This document shows positions 52,921 to 62,814 of a DNA stretch of 64,000 nt, piece by piece. Below the pieces are notes generated by a model that had not been told where the DNA came from, did no database searches, and saw only the letters and a list, made by a program, of their open reading frames with translations. How positions within the stretch are numbered: position 1 is the first letter of the stretch; the number at the start of each line of letters is the position of its first letter. A program made the position numbers and the translations under genes. Where the stretch lies: positions 36,821 through 100,820 of the forward strand of contig JAHYJH010000001.1 in NCBI GenBank assembly GCA_019429185.1, written 5' to 3'. The DNA is from Vicingaceae bacterium (GTDB lineage: Bacteria; Bacteroidota; Bacteroidia; Flavobacteriales_E; Vicingaceae).

Positions 52921-52998
52921 TTAACATTTTTCTAGCTTTTTGTAGTAGCCTTGTGTGTTGGATAAAGTCCCCCTTTCGGGGGATTAGGGGGCTTTTAT

Positions 52999-54687
52999 CT
53001 ACCCATTCATAGAGGCTAAAAATTCCTCATTGTTCGTGGTTTTATTCATTCTGTCTTTCAAAAATTCCATCGCTTCAACAGGATTCATATCGGCAATATA
53101 ATTACGTAATATCCACATACGCTTAGTTATATCTGCTCCCATCAACAATTCTTCTTGACGTGTGCTAGAAGAAACGATATCAATTGCAGGATATACTCTT
53201 CGGTTAGAAATTTTTCTATCCAATTGTAATTCCATGTTTCCTGTACCTTTAAACTCTTCAAAAATAACTTCATCCATTTTAGACCCGGTATCGGTTAGTG
53301 CCGTTGCTATAATGGTTAAAGAACCACCATTTTCAATGTTTCTGGCTGCTCCAAAGAATCTTTTTGGTTTTTGTAAGGCATTGGCATCAACACCACCAGA
53401 AAGTACTTTTCCCGATGAGGGAGAAACCGTATTGTAAGCTCTTGCTAAACGCGTTATTGAATCCAATAGAATAACAACATCATGTCCACATTCAACCATT
53501 CTTTTGGCTTTTTCCAACACTAAGTTAGCTAATTTAACATGTTTTTCGGCAGGCTCATCAAAAGTGGATGCGACAACTTCAGCATCAACATTTCTTGCCA
53601 TATCGGTTACCTCTTCAGGTCGTTCATCAATCAATAAAATAATCATATAAACTTCAGGATGGTTTTCTGCAATGGCATTTGCAACATCTTTAAGCAATGT
53701 TGTTTTACCTGTTTTTGGTTGAGCTACTATCATTCCTCGCTGTCCTTTACCAATAGGAGCGAATAAGTCAATTACCCTGGTTGATAAAGAATCTTTTGAA
53801 TGTCCAGTTAATTTTAATTTTTCTTTAGGAAAAATAGGGGTTAAATATTTGAAAGGAACTCTATCTCTAACAACTGAAGGTTCTCTATTATTAATTGCTT
53901 CTACTTTTATAAGCGGAAAATATTTTTCACCAACTTTAGGTGGACGAATACTTCCCTTAATAGTATCGCCTGTTTTTAGCCCAAATAATTTAATTTGAGA
54001 TTGAGAAACATAAATATCATCAGGAGAATTTAAATAATTGTAATCAGACGATCTTAAAAAACCATATCCATCGGGCATAATCTCCAAGACACCTTCACTA
54101 ATTATGATTCCATCAAAATTATAACCATGATCTTCATGTTTGGGAGTCCTTTCTTTGTTGGAGTTGTTTCCATTTGAATTGGTGTGTTCTTCGTTTGTTG
54201 TATGTTGATGTCCTTTATGTTCGGGAGATGCTGTACTTTCAGCAGGTCTATTTTGATGGTGATTGGGTTTTTGTTGATTTTTTTCGAATTGTTTTTTGCG
54301 AGGAGCTTCTTCTTTTGGTAAGTTACTTTCTGGGGTTGTTAATTGGGCTGCAATGATTGGTTCAGAAGGTTTTTGCTCTTCTTTTGGTTTAAATAGTTCT
54401 GGTTTTGACGGAGATGATTTAAACAAATCAGGTGTTTCAGAACTTACTCGTTTTCTTTTTGGTTTTGATTTTATTCCAGAGGAAGAAGCGGCTGGAATTC
54501 GTTTTTTAGGTTCTTCAATTTTTGGAGGAACAACTTCAACAATTTTCGGATTAATTGCTTGTTGATCTAAAATTTGATAAATTAAATCTTCTTTTTTTAA
54601 CTTGTCAGCTTTTTTTACTTCAAGTTTAGTAGCAATTTCACGTAATTCTGTTACTAGTTTTTTGTTAAGTTCAATAATGTCGTACAT
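52999..54687 (-). CDS. rho: Transcription termination factor Rho
   Basis: Hexameric RNA helicase that ends transcription. It has 562 residues, longer than E. coli Rho (419), because of a charged, low-complexity insertion (about 55-185: Lys/Pro/Glu-, then His/Asn-rich) between the N-terminal helical domain ([39 protein letters not shown]) and the RNA-binding cold-shock-like domain ([34 protein letters not shown]). The ATPase core is intact: Walker [10 protein letters not shown], Walker [17 protein letters not shown]-loop [26 protein letters not shown]. Such inserts are usual in Bacteroidota Rho; in Bacteroides the disordered part has been reported to drive phase separation. Confidence 0.97.
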   Translation of the reverse strand: MYDIIELNKKLVTELREIATKLEVKKADKLKKEDLIYQILDQQAINPKIVEVVPPKIEEPKKRIPAASSSGIKSKPKRKRVSSETPDLFKSSPSKPELFKPKEEQKPSEPIIAAQLTTPESNLPKEEAPRKKQFEKNQQKPNHHQNRPAESTASPEHKGHQHTTNEEHTNSNGNNSNKERTPKHEDHGYNFDGIIISEGVLEIMPDGYGFLRSSDYNYLNSPDDIYVSQSQIKLFGLKTGDTIKGSIRPPKVGEKYFPLIKVEAINNREPSVVRDRVPFKYLTPIFPKEKLKLTGHSKDSLSTRVIDLFAPIGKGQRGMIVAQPKTGKTTLLKDVANAIAENHPEVYMIILLIDERPEEVTDMARNVDAEVVASTFDEPAEKHVKLANLVLEKAKRMVECGHDVVILLDSITRLARAYNTVSPSSGKVLSGGVDANALQKPKRFFGAARNIENGGSLTIIATALTDTGSKMDEVIFEEFKGTGNMELQLDRKISNRRVYPAIDIVSSSTRQEELLMGADITKRMWILRNYIADMNPVEAMEFLKDRMNKTTNNEEFLASMNG

Positions 54688-54791
54688 ATATTAGAATAAT
54701 GATTAAATAAATTTCAATAAAGTAAAAATGGTGTAATATAAAGTTTTTGCATAATAACTTTATGTATGAAAACATAGTTTTATATTACTTA

Positions 54792-54966
54792 GAGTTTGTC
54801 CATAAAGTCGAGAGTTTGGTTCAGAATGTTCGACCCCGATAGCTATCGGGAGAGGTTTCGATGACTTGAGAATCAGAACCCCAGATTCCGATAGCTATCG
54901 GAACTATCGGGATAACTGATTTAAAAGTCAAGAATAACGAAGATATCGGACATTATGGACAAATTC
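54792..54966. mobile_element. Family 1 MITE-like element, copy E
   Basis: 175 bp between TA dinucleotides. Left GAGTTTGTCCATAAAGTCGAG, right TATCGGACATTATGGACAAATTC, core in inverted orientation relative to copies A and B. It holds two ATAGCTATCGG palindromes (54835-54850, 54886-54903) not found in copy B. Confidence 0.75.
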
Positions 54967-55216
54967 TACTTAATATTATGATTGTTGATATAAATAACTT
55001 GATTGATATTGTATCATTTGGAGAATGATGATGCAATATTAAACAAATAAATAATAAAACAACCCTTTTCGGTATTTTTTTTAAATACCCTAATTTGAAA
55101 CATTTCTAATAAATAAATAAAAATGACAAATTTTTACCATTATATTATTAATTACTTTAGTAATCTTGTTTTCTTAAAATTGTTACTATTTGGGTAGCTA
55201 TAAAATATCAAAAAAA

Positions 55217-55455
55217 TATGCCACTAAGAGTCTGTAATGAAATAAAGTGTACAGAATAGGCGAAGTTATTTTGTTTGCTAATAAGACGAAAAACACAGAC
55301 ATAGCAACGCTATGGCGAGTATTTTCAACACAATTAGCGAGCAAAAGAGCAAGGCTAAATGTATAGTTTATTTCATTACAGACCCTAAGACACAAAATCA
55401 CAAAGAAACACAAAGAATCCTTAGTGAAACTTCCTGTCTTAGAGTCTTTGTGGCA
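55217..55455. repeat. GCCACTAAG...CTTTGTGGC repeat split by a family 2 element
   Basis: Left arm GCCACTAAG, right parts ACACAAAATCACAAAG...CTTAGAGTCTTTGTGGC. Removing the 158-bp family 2 element and one TAA restores GCCACTAAGACACAAAATC, which resembles the element at 2302-2458. This and copy E fill the rho-DUF5686 gap (54688-55503); no gene is present. Confidence 0.65.
55228..55385. mobile_element. Family 2 MITE-like element, copy 2
   Basis: 158 bp, TIRs GAGTCTGTAATGAAATAAA and TTTATTTCATTACAGACCC, flanked by TAA on each side; about 96 percent identical to 43622-43779. It lies inside another repeat, which shows the pre-insertion sequence. Confidence 0.88.
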
Positions 55456-55503
55456 GAAATGAACAGTAACTTAAAATTTATATAAATAGAATTAGCAAAC
55501 AAT

Positions 55504-58071
55504 ATGTTTAAAAAGTGCTTGTTTCCAGTTATCACATTTTTTTTATTTCTTTTTACTTACAATGTCGCAGCTCAGCAACTAACAAAAGTTAAAGGAGTGG
55601 TTTTAGATGCCAAAACAAAAGAACCACTTCCTTTTGTGAATGTTTCTTTCAAAGGAGCTAACATTGGTACTACTACTGATTTTAGCGGTAACTTTTATTT
55701 GGAAACCCAATGGGCAACAGGTGAGTTACAAGCCTCATTTATTGGATATAAAACAATCATTAAAAAAGTTTTGATTGGTAAATCTCAAACCATTAATTTT
55801 TATCTTTCTGACGAAGCTATTTTAATGCAGGAATTTGTGGTTAAAGCAGATAATAAAAGATATAGAAACAAAGAGAATCCAGCGGTTGAACTCATTCGAA
55901 AAGTAATAGAACATAAAAACGACAATAGAATAGAGTCTCTCAATTACTATGAATACGATAAATATGAAAAGATTGAAATAGATTTAAACAACATCACAGA
56001 AGATTTCCTAAATAAAGGTTGGTTAAAAAACAAATTTCAAATTGTTTTAGAACATATAGATACATCTGAAATTAATGGAAAACCTTTTTTACCTATATTT
56101 TTGAGAGAGACTGCCTCAAAAATGTATTATAGAAAAAGCCCTAAAGCATTAAAAGAATATCAGAGTGGAACTAAAATGACGGGCTTTGAAGGTTATTTGG
56201 ATGACGATGGTATGTCGTTTATTATGGATAAATTGTATCAAGACATTAATATATATGATAACAACATCGATCTTTTGTCTAATCAATTTACAAGTCCGAT
56301 ATCGGTAGTTGGACCTACAATTTATCAATATTTTATTCTGGACACTACCGTAATTAATGGGTTTGAATGTGTCAATTTAGCTTTTACACCTAGAAATAAA
56401 GGAAGTTTTGCTTTTGTTGGAAGTATGTATGTTCTTAATGATGGTTCCTATGCAGTAATAAAAATTGAAATGGGAATTGCAGATCAAATCAATCTGAACT
56501 TTGTGAAAGACATGAAAATTGATCAAGAATTTACGCTCTACAACGACAGTATTTGGATGATTTCTAAAGATAAAATTATTATTGACTATAATTTAACAAA
56601 AAAAGGAAGAGGATTTTTTGGAAGAAAAGAAATTAAATATAGTAATTTTTTACTCGATATTGAGCGAGATAAAGCTATTTATAGCCCTGTAGAAAAAATA
56701 ATTAAAGAAGACGATATAAAAAATAAACCCGATTCCTTTTGGGTTGTTGCAAGGATAGATAGTTTGACAGCAAAAGAACAAGGTGTTTATACCATGATAG
56801 ATAGTGTGCAACGAATACCTGCATTCAAACGTACCATGGACATTGCTTTTCTACTAATGACCGGTTGGCATTCTATTGGAAAAATTGAAATAGGACCAAT
56901 AAATACATTCTATAGTTTCAATGAAGTGGAGGGTTTTAGATTAAGAGGAGGATTTAGAACTACTGCCAATTTTCATAAAAAGTTAATGTTTGACACCTAT
57001 CTTGCTTATGGATTTAAAGATAAAGAATATAAATATTTTGGTGGCGTAACCTATTCATTTAATAATAATTTTCTGTCCAACCCTCAACATAGAATAATTG
57101 CATCATACCAACACGAAACAGTTTTCCCAGGTCAGAACTTGCAGTTTTTAAATGATGATAATTTTCTACTCTCATTTAGAAGAGGTGTTGCCGATAAAAT
57201 GCTGTTTTTTGATTCTTATACCTTAGATTATGTTAAAGAACATCACAATGGATTTTCTTTTAATCTTATTTATGAAAACAGAAAAGAACGCCCTATAGGA
57301 AACATGGTTTTTCAAAATTCAATTGATTCAACCGTTCTTTTTGATGCCATACAAACAGATAACATTAGTTTAAACCTTCGTTATGCTCCAAATGAGCAAT
57401 TCTATCAAGGAAAAAACTTTAGATTACCGTTGTATAACAAATACCCCATTTTTCAACTTAACCATAGACAAGGAATTAGTGGTCTAACCAACGGTACTAT
57501 TAACTATGGAAGAACATCTGCCAATATTTTTAAACGATTTTATCTATCTATTTTTGGATTTATTGACACCGAAACAGAAGCAGGAAAAGTATGGGGTCAA
57601 GTTCCTTTTCCATTATTGAGTTTGCCTCAAGCTAACCAATCGTTCTTTTTGCAAGAAGCCTCATTTAACCTTATGAATTTTATGGAATTTATGAGTGATG
57701 AGTACGTTAGCTTCAAAGCAACTTATAACCTAAACGGATTTTTATTTAATAGAATTCCTTTGTTTAGCAGATTAAAATTAAGAGAAATTATTTCATTTAA
57801 GGCGTTGTATGGACGACTAACCGACTTAAATAATCCAGCAATTCATCCAGAATTATTCAAATTTCCAACGAATATAGATGGCACACCAACTACTTTTGCT
57901 TTTGACACCTCCATACCTTATATAGAAATGAGTGCTGGTGTGTCTAATATCTTTAAAATATTTAGAATTGATATTGTACAACGAGTAAATTACTTAGATA
58001 ATCCAGGTGTTCCAACCTTATTTGGTGTTAAAGGATTAGGTTTTAGAGCAAAAGGAAAAATTGATTTTTAA
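55504..58071 (+). CDS. DUF5686 outer-membrane protein with carboxypeptidase-regulatory-like domain
   Basis: An 855-residue exported protein: signal peptide (KKCLFPVITFFLFLFTYNVAAQ), CarboxypepD_reg-like beta-sandwich at about 27-105 (VKGVVLDAKTKEPLPFVNVSFKGANIGTTTDFSGNFYL), then the long DUF5686 region (NPAVELIRKVIEHKNDNRIESLNYYEYDKYEKIE...; KEYQSGTKMTGFEGYLDDDGMSFIMDKLYQDINIYDNNIDLL) and a C-terminal half rich in amphipathic strands, ending in a TonB-receptor-like barrel without a plug. Common in Bacteroidota; substrate and role unknown. Its stop codon lies 43 nt upstream of the next gene's chosen ATG. Confidence 0.88.
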   Translation: MFKKCLFPVITFFLFLFTYNVAAQQLTKVKGVVLDAKTKEPLPFVNVSFKGANIGTTTDFSGNFYLETQWATGELQASFIGYKTIIKKVLIGKSQTINFYLSDEAILMQEFVVKADNKRYRNKENPAVELIRKVIEHKNDNRIESLNYYEYDKYEKIEIDLNNITEDFLNKGWLKNKFQIVLEHIDTSEINGKPFLPIFLRETASKMYYRKSPKALKEYQSGTKMTGFEGYLDDDGMSFIMDKLYQDINIYDNNIDLLSNQFTSPISVVGPTIYQYFILDTTVINGFECVNLAFTPRNKGSFAFVGSMYVLNDGSYAVIKIEMGIADQINLNFVKDMKIDQEFTLYNDSIWMISKDKIIIDYNLTKKGRGFFGRKEIKYSNFLLDIERDKAIYSPVEKIIKEDDIKNKPDSFWVVARIDSLTAKEQGVYTMIDSVQRIPAFKRTMDIAFLLMTGWHSIGKIEIGPINTFYSFNEVEGFRLRGGFRTTANFHKKLMFDTYLAYGFKDKEYKYFGGVTYSFNNNFLSNPQHRIIASYQHETVFPGQNLQFLNDDNFLLSFRRGVADKMLFFDSYTLDYVKEHHNGFSFNLIYENRKERPIGNMVFQNSIDSTVLFDAIQTDNISLNLRYAPNEQFYQGKNFRLPLYNKYPIFQLNHRQGISGLTNGTINYGRTSANIFKRFYLSIFGFIDTETEAGKVWGQVPFPLLSLPQANQSFFLQEASFNLMNFMEFMSDEYVSFKATYNLNGFLFNRIPLFSRLKLREIISFKALYGRLTDLNNPAIHPELFKFPTNIDGTPTTFAFDTSIPYIEMSAGVSNIFKIFRIDIVQRVNYLDNPGVPTLFGVKGLGFRAKGKIDF

Positions 58072-58114
58072 TTTTTATTTGTCCACCCCATGTTTTTTAT
58101 CTAAATTTACATTT

Positions 58115-61100
58115 ATGAATGGATTTAGATTTATATTAATCTTCCTAGTAGTTCTTTTTGTGAAACCTGCAAAAAGCAATAATGAAATTACTTTTATTCA
58201 AAACAAAGGACAGTGGCATCAAAATGCGTTGTATAAAGCCGAGTTGAAAGGAGGTTTTTTATACCTAGAACAAAATAGATTTACTTTTGATTTATACGAT
58301 ACCAAAAAACTAGAACAACTCTTACATAATCACAATGCTGATAGCAGAAACCTGTTAACTAATACATTAAATTGGCATTCATATTATGTTGATTTTTTAG
58401 GATGTAACAAAAATAGTAAGCTAATAAAAAAAGATGCTACTTTCGCTTATTTCAACTATTTCTTAGGAAATGATAAATCTAAATGGGCAACAGATGTTAG
58501 AGGTTTTAAACAAATTACGTATGAAAATATTTATAACGGAATTGATTTAAAAATTTATTCTAATGATGATTTAAAATATGATTTTATTGTTTCTCCAAAT
58601 GCCAATCCAGCATCAATACGCTTAAAATACAGTGGCACAGATAAAATTAGTGTAAAAAATGGTAGATTAATAGTTACTACAAGCGTAAATACTATCATTG
58701 AAGAAAAACCCTATACTTATCAAATCATTAATGGAAAACAAGTTGAAGTTGCTTGTAATTATGTGTTGAAAAATAATGAACTAAGCTTTGAATTTCCAAA
58801 TGGATACGACAAATCTAACGCATTAATTATTGATCCTACATTAATGTTTTCAGCACTTTCAGGTTCATTTTCAAATAATTTTGGTTACACAGCCACATTC
58901 GATTCTAAAGGGTTTTTATATTCAGGTAGTTCTGCTTTTGGAAATGCATATCCGACAACAGTTGGAGCTTACAACACTACTTTTAATGGCGGAGGAGTTG
59001 ATATTGCCATTTCAAAATTTGATACATCAGGAACATTTTTAATTTATTCTACTTACATAGGTGGAAACAATGTTGAACTTCCCCATAGTTTAATTGTGAA
59101 TAGTTTTGATGAATTATTTATTTTAGGAACAACAAGTTCGACCAATTATCCAACCACAGCGAATGCTTACGATAGTACATTTAATGGAGGAACGGGACTT
59201 AATTTATCGAATGGATTAGGTGTGAATTATACCAACGGTTCAGACATTGTTGTATCCAGATTAAACACTACTGGAAACGTGCTTTTAGCATCAACATATT
59301 TGGGAGGTTCGCAAAATGATGGATTAAATTCTACTTCAACCAACACATTAAAATACAATTATGCAGATGAAGTTAGAGGAGAAATAGATATTGACAAAAA
59401 TAACAATGTATATATTGTTAGTTGCACAAGAAGTCCTGATTTCCCTATAGTTGGAACTGTTTTTCAACCAACTTATGGAGGAGGAGATATTGACGCTTGC
59501 GTTATAAAAATGGATAATAACCTTCAGAACATTATTTGGAGCAGTTTTTTAGGGGGAAACAACCATGATGCAGCATATTCCTTAGCCATCGATAATAATG
59601 AAGATTTATATGTTACAGGTGGAACTAATTCGCCTAACTTCCCTATAACTTCCAATGGATTACAAACTACTTTTAATGGAGGTAGGTCTGATGGTTTTAT
59701 AACTCAAATAGCAAAAAGTGGGTTGCAAATTTTAAATTCATCCTATTATGGTTCAATTGCTTACGACCAAATGTACTTTGTGGAGTTAGACAAACAAAAC
59801 AATGTTTATGTTTTAGGACAAACAGAAGTTCAAAACAACACCTTTATAAACAATGCACTTTGGAACATACCGGGAAGTGGTCAGTTAATTAGTAAACTTA
59901 CTCCCGCAATAGATTCGGTTATATACTCTACTGTATTTGGTTCAGGAAATGGAATAAATATTTCTCCAACTGCTTTTTTAGTTGATTTATGTAATAAAAT
60001 TTATTTAGCAGGTTGGGGTGGATCTGTTAATCAAGCAACTACTAACAATGCAGGTTACACAACAGGTATGCCTATAACTCCCGATGCTTTTCAAAGTACC
60101 ACAGATGGCAGTGATTTTTACATTATGGTAATGGAAGATGATGCTTCTAACATTAATTATGGTTCGTATTTCGGTGGTGCTGTTAGTTTCGAGCACGTTG
60201 ACGGTGGTACAAGTCGTTTTGATAGGAAAGGAAAAGTATATCAAGCAATTTGTGCCGGATGTGGAGGAAATTCTGATTTACCAATAGAGCCTCCAACTAA
60301 TCCTTTAAATGTAAACAACCACAGTTGTAATTTAGGGGTTTTTAAAATGGATTTCGATTTGCCAGTTGTTGTTGCTGATTTTGATATCCCTCCAATTGGT
60401 TGTGCACCTTTTACTTATACATTTAACAATACAAGTCTAACACAATCAAGTACTAATTTTCTATGGATTTTTGGAGATGGAAGTCCAAACAGCACACAGT
60501 TCTCTCCAACTCATACATACTCAAATTCAGGCACTTACATCATTACTTTAATCGTGAGTGATACCTTAACTTGTAACTTAGGCGATACCATTCAACAATC
60601 AATTATTATTTTAGGTAATAACAATTCTGTAATAGGAAGCTTAAATATTTGCCCAGGACAAACTGAACAAATAGGAATTTTACCAAATCCAGACCCTTCC
60701 ATCACTTATTCTTGGTCTCCAACAATTGGGTTGAGCGATTCAACTGTTTCCAATCCCTTTGCAACCCCAATAACAACTACAACTTATCAATTGTATATTT
60801 CCAATGGAATTTGCATTGATACCATTACACAAACTATAAATGTAAATACACCTCTTTTGCAAGTTTCTAACGATACAACCCTGTGCTATAATGAAATTAC
60901 TCAATTAATAGCTAATTCTTTTGGAACAAGTTCTAATTATATATGGTCGTCAAACAGTAGTTTTTCGGATACATTAAATAATCCTTTAACTACTAATTTC
61001 ATTATCACAACACCTAATTTATCAACAACCTATTATGTCTTAATTTCTAATAATGGTTGTCTGCTTTCAGATAGTGTTGTTGTAAAAGCAATAGGTCAGG

Positions 61101-62344
61101 GAGGAATTAGTTTGCCAGCTTCCATTTGCGTAGGCGATACTGTAACAATTTCTTACTCCAATTCAAATCCCGGAGACAGCACAAACTATGCTTGGAGTCC
61201 AATTACCCAAATTTTAGCTGGAAATGGAACAACTTCAATTACTGTTTCTCCCAATAATACAACTACTTATACTATTATTGCAACAAACGATATTTGTATA
61301 GACACACTAACACAAACAGTAACAGTAACATCTTCTCAATTAACAGTTAGTAATGATACCATTTTATGTAGTGCTGGAGATACTGCTTTTCTTTATGCCT
61401 CGACAACAACATCAGGAAGTACAATTATATGGTCTTCATCAGTAACTTTTAACGATACCTTAAATGTTTCACTTGAAGATAGCATTATTGTAAATCCAAT
61501 AGTCCCAACAACCTATTATGTACTTTTGAATAGTAATGGATGTATGGTAATGGATAGTGTTTTTGTTGGTATTACATCGTTTCAAACCAGTGTTCAAAAT
61601 GCGGCTATTTGTGTTGGCGATACTGTTGCTTTAACCATTATTAACCTAAATCCGTTTGATTCGTTATTTCATGATTGGCAACCCAACAGTGAAATTATTT
61701 CAGGCGATAGCACCAATACAATTCTTGTCTCACCAGCTTCAACAACTACTTTTTATGTAGTTTCGGAGAGTAGTGCAGGGTGTTTAATTTGGGATTCTAT
61801 TGTGGTTTTTGTAGAACAACTTGGAGCAGGTTTGGTTGGAGCAACAGCCGATAATCCTAATCTATATCAAGGCGAAAGTACTGACATACATGCAACACCA
61901 AATGGATATACATTTTCTTGGTCGCCAAGCACAGGGTTGAATAATCCAACAAGTCAACATCCTGTAGCTTCTCCTTCGCAAACAATAACTTATACGGTAA
62001 CAGTAAGCGGATTAATATGTTCCAGAACGGCATCCGTTACTGTTTTTGTGAATGAAGTAGTTTGCGGTGAACCTGATGTGTTTTTACCTAATGCATTCAC
62101 TCCAAATGGCGACAATGAAAATGATGTGTTGTTTTTAAGAGGTAGAATTGTTGAAAAAATGGAACTGAAAATTTATAATCGTTGGGGTGAACTTGTTTTT
62201 GAATCCAACAATCAATTAACAGGGTGGGATGGAACTTACAAAGGAGAATTGGTGCAACCTGCTGTTTTTGTATATCATTTAAAAGTTTATTGCATTGATG
62301 GACAGGAATATTTTAAGAAAGGAAATGTAACGGTGATTAGGTGA
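58115..62344 (+). CDS. Giant DUF7948/SBBP/PKD protein with type B T9SS sorting domain
   Basis: A 1409-residue protein from the ATG at 58115. The ORF track begins at a TTG (58061) inside the previous gene; the ATG is preferred because a signal peptide (FRFILIFLVVLFVKPAKS) follows directly. Domains: DUF7948 (about 25-230; ITFIQNKGQWHQNALYKAEL, NYFLGNDKSKWATDVRGFKQI), SBBP-like propeller (about 240-700; repeated YSTYIGG/SSFLGG), HVDGGTSRFDRKGKVYQAICAGCGG, a PKD domain (VADFDIPPIGCAPFTYTFNNTS...FLWIFGDGSPNSTQFSPTHTYSNSGTYIITLIV), several Ig-like repeats and a type B CTD (PNAFTPNGDNENDVLF...IYNRWGELVFES). Paralogue of the partial gene at 1-2144. The PorP/SprF gene at 62815 is its probable partner. 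Confidence 0.9.
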   Translation: MNGFRFILIFLVVLFVKPAKSNNEITFIQNKGQWHQNALYKAELKGGFLYLEQNRFTFDLYDTKKLEQLLHNHNADSRNLLTNTLNWHSYYVDFLGCNKNSKLIKKDATFAYFNYFLGNDKSKWATDVRGFKQITYENIYNGIDLKIYSNDDLKYDFIVSPNANPASIRLKYSGTDKISVKNGRLIVTTSVNTIIEEKPYTYQIINGKQVEVACNYVLKNNELSFEFPNGYDKSNALIIDPTLMFSALSGSFSNNFGYTATFDSKGFLYSGSSAFGNAYPTTVGAYNTTFNGGGVDIAISKFDTSGTFLIYSTYIGGNNVELPHSLIVNSFDELFILGTTSSTNYPTTANAYDSTFNGGTGLNLSNGLGVNYTNGSDIVVSRLNTTGNVLLASTYLGGSQNDGLNSTSTNTLKYNYADEVRGEIDIDKNNNVYIVSCTRSPDFPIVGTVFQPTYGGGDIDACVIKMDNNLQNIIWSSFLGGNNHDAAYSLAIDNNEDLYVTGGTNSPNFPITSNGLQTTFNGGRSDGFITQIAKSGLQILNSSYYGSIAYDQMYFVELDKQNNVYVLGQTEVQNNTFINNALWNIPGSGQLISKLTPAIDSVIYSTVFGSGNGINISPTAFLVDLCNKIYLAGWGGSVNQATTNNAGYTTGMPITPDAFQSTTDGSDFYIMVMEDDASNINYGSYFGGAVSFEHVDGGTSRFDRKGKVYQAICAGCGGNSDLPIEPPTNPLNVNNHSCNLGVFKMDFDLPVVVADFDIPPIGCAPFTYTFNNTSLTQSSTNFLWIFGDGSPNSTQFSPTHTYSNSGTYIITLIVSDTLTCNLGDTIQQSIIILGNNNSVIGSLNICPGQTEQIGILPNPDPSITYSWSPTIGLSDSTVSNPFATPITTTTYQLYISNGICIDTITQTINVNTPLLQVSNDTTLCYNEITQLIANSFGTSSNYIWSSNSSFSDTLNNPLTTNFIITTPNLSTTYYVLISNNGCLLSDSVVVKAIGQGGISLPASICVGDTVTISYSNSNPGDSTNYAWSPITQILAGNGTTSITVSPNNTTTYTIIATNDICIDTLTQTVTVTSSQLTVSNDTILCSAGDTAFLYASTTTSGSTIIWSSSVTFNDTLNVSLEDSIIVNPIVPTTYYVLLNSNGCMVMDSVFVGITSFQTSVQNAAICVGDTVALTIINLNPFDSLFHDWQPNSEIISGDSTNTILVSPASTTTFYVVSESSAGCLIWDSIVVFVEQLGAGLVGATADNPNLYQGESTDIHATPNGYTFSWSPSTGLNNPTSQHPVASPSQTITYTVTVSGLICSRTASVTVFVNEVVCGEPDVFLPNAFTPNGDNENDVLFLRGRIVEKMELKIYNRWGELVFESNNQLTGWDGTYKGELVQPAVFVYHLKVYCIDGQEYFKKGNVTVIR

Positions 62345-62432
62345 GTTAAGAGTGCTTAGGAGATGGGTATCTCTGTGTTCTCTGTGGTAAAAAATAGTTA
62401 AGAGTTAGTGAGTTTGAAATTAAAAATTAAAA

Positions 62433-62783
62433 ATGAAAAAAATTACTTTCATTACAATAGTATTAATGTTTTTAAGTAACATTATTTTGGGGCAAATTCA
62501 ACACAGTAGTTTATCATTTAATACTGCTAATTTTTCTAAAATACCTGACTTTAATTATGAATTTTCTGTTTCTTTCAACAAATATAAAAATCAATATAAA
62601 TCAACTTATTTTCAGCCTAATTTTACTTCGTTTCAAATTAACAGACATGCTTTAAGTTACAAAACATCAAGAAATAATTTTGAAAATGTAAATTTGAATC
62701 CTTGGGGAGCATCAGACAGCAGAGATGGTTTAATTTTAGGAGGAGCAGCCTTTTTATTTAACAAACTAAATTTTCTAAAATAA
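62433..62783 (+). CDS. Small exported protein of unknown function
   Basis: A 116-residue protein with a clear signal peptide (KKITFITIVLMFLSNIILGQ). The mature part has aromatic alternating strands (YEFSVSFNKYKNQYKSTYFQPNFTSFQINRHALSYKT) and a C-terminal hydrophobic GLILGGAAFLFNKLNFL. I do not recognise a family. It lies between a type B CTD adhesin and a PorP/SprF gene, so it may belong to that surface-export unit. The start is ATG following a heptamer-like AAATTAAAAATTAAAA leader. Confidence 0.65.
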   Translation: MKKITFITIVLMFLSNIILGQIQHSSLSFNTANFSKIPDFNYEFSVSFNKYKNQYKSTYFQPNFTSFQINRHALSYKTSRNNFENVNLNPWGASDSRDGLILGGAAFLFNKLNFLK

Positions 62784-62789
62784 ATTACA

Positions 62790-62813
62790 ACCTAAAAACA
62801 CATCTAAAAACAC
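62790..62813 (+). repeat. 12-bp tandem duplication before the PorP/SprF start
   Basis: CTAAAAACACAT repeated twice directly before the TTG start codon of the downstream PorP/SprF gene. Confidence 0.6.
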
Positions 62814-62814
62814 A

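Noticed and set aside
54174-54565. Plus-strand ORFs across rho
   Set aside because: They are antisense shadows of the low-complexity rho insert.
58061-58114. Upstream TTG start for the giant type B CTD protein
   Set aside because: It overlaps the end of the DUF5686 gene and would bury the signal peptide behind 18 residues; the ATG at 58115 precedes it directly.
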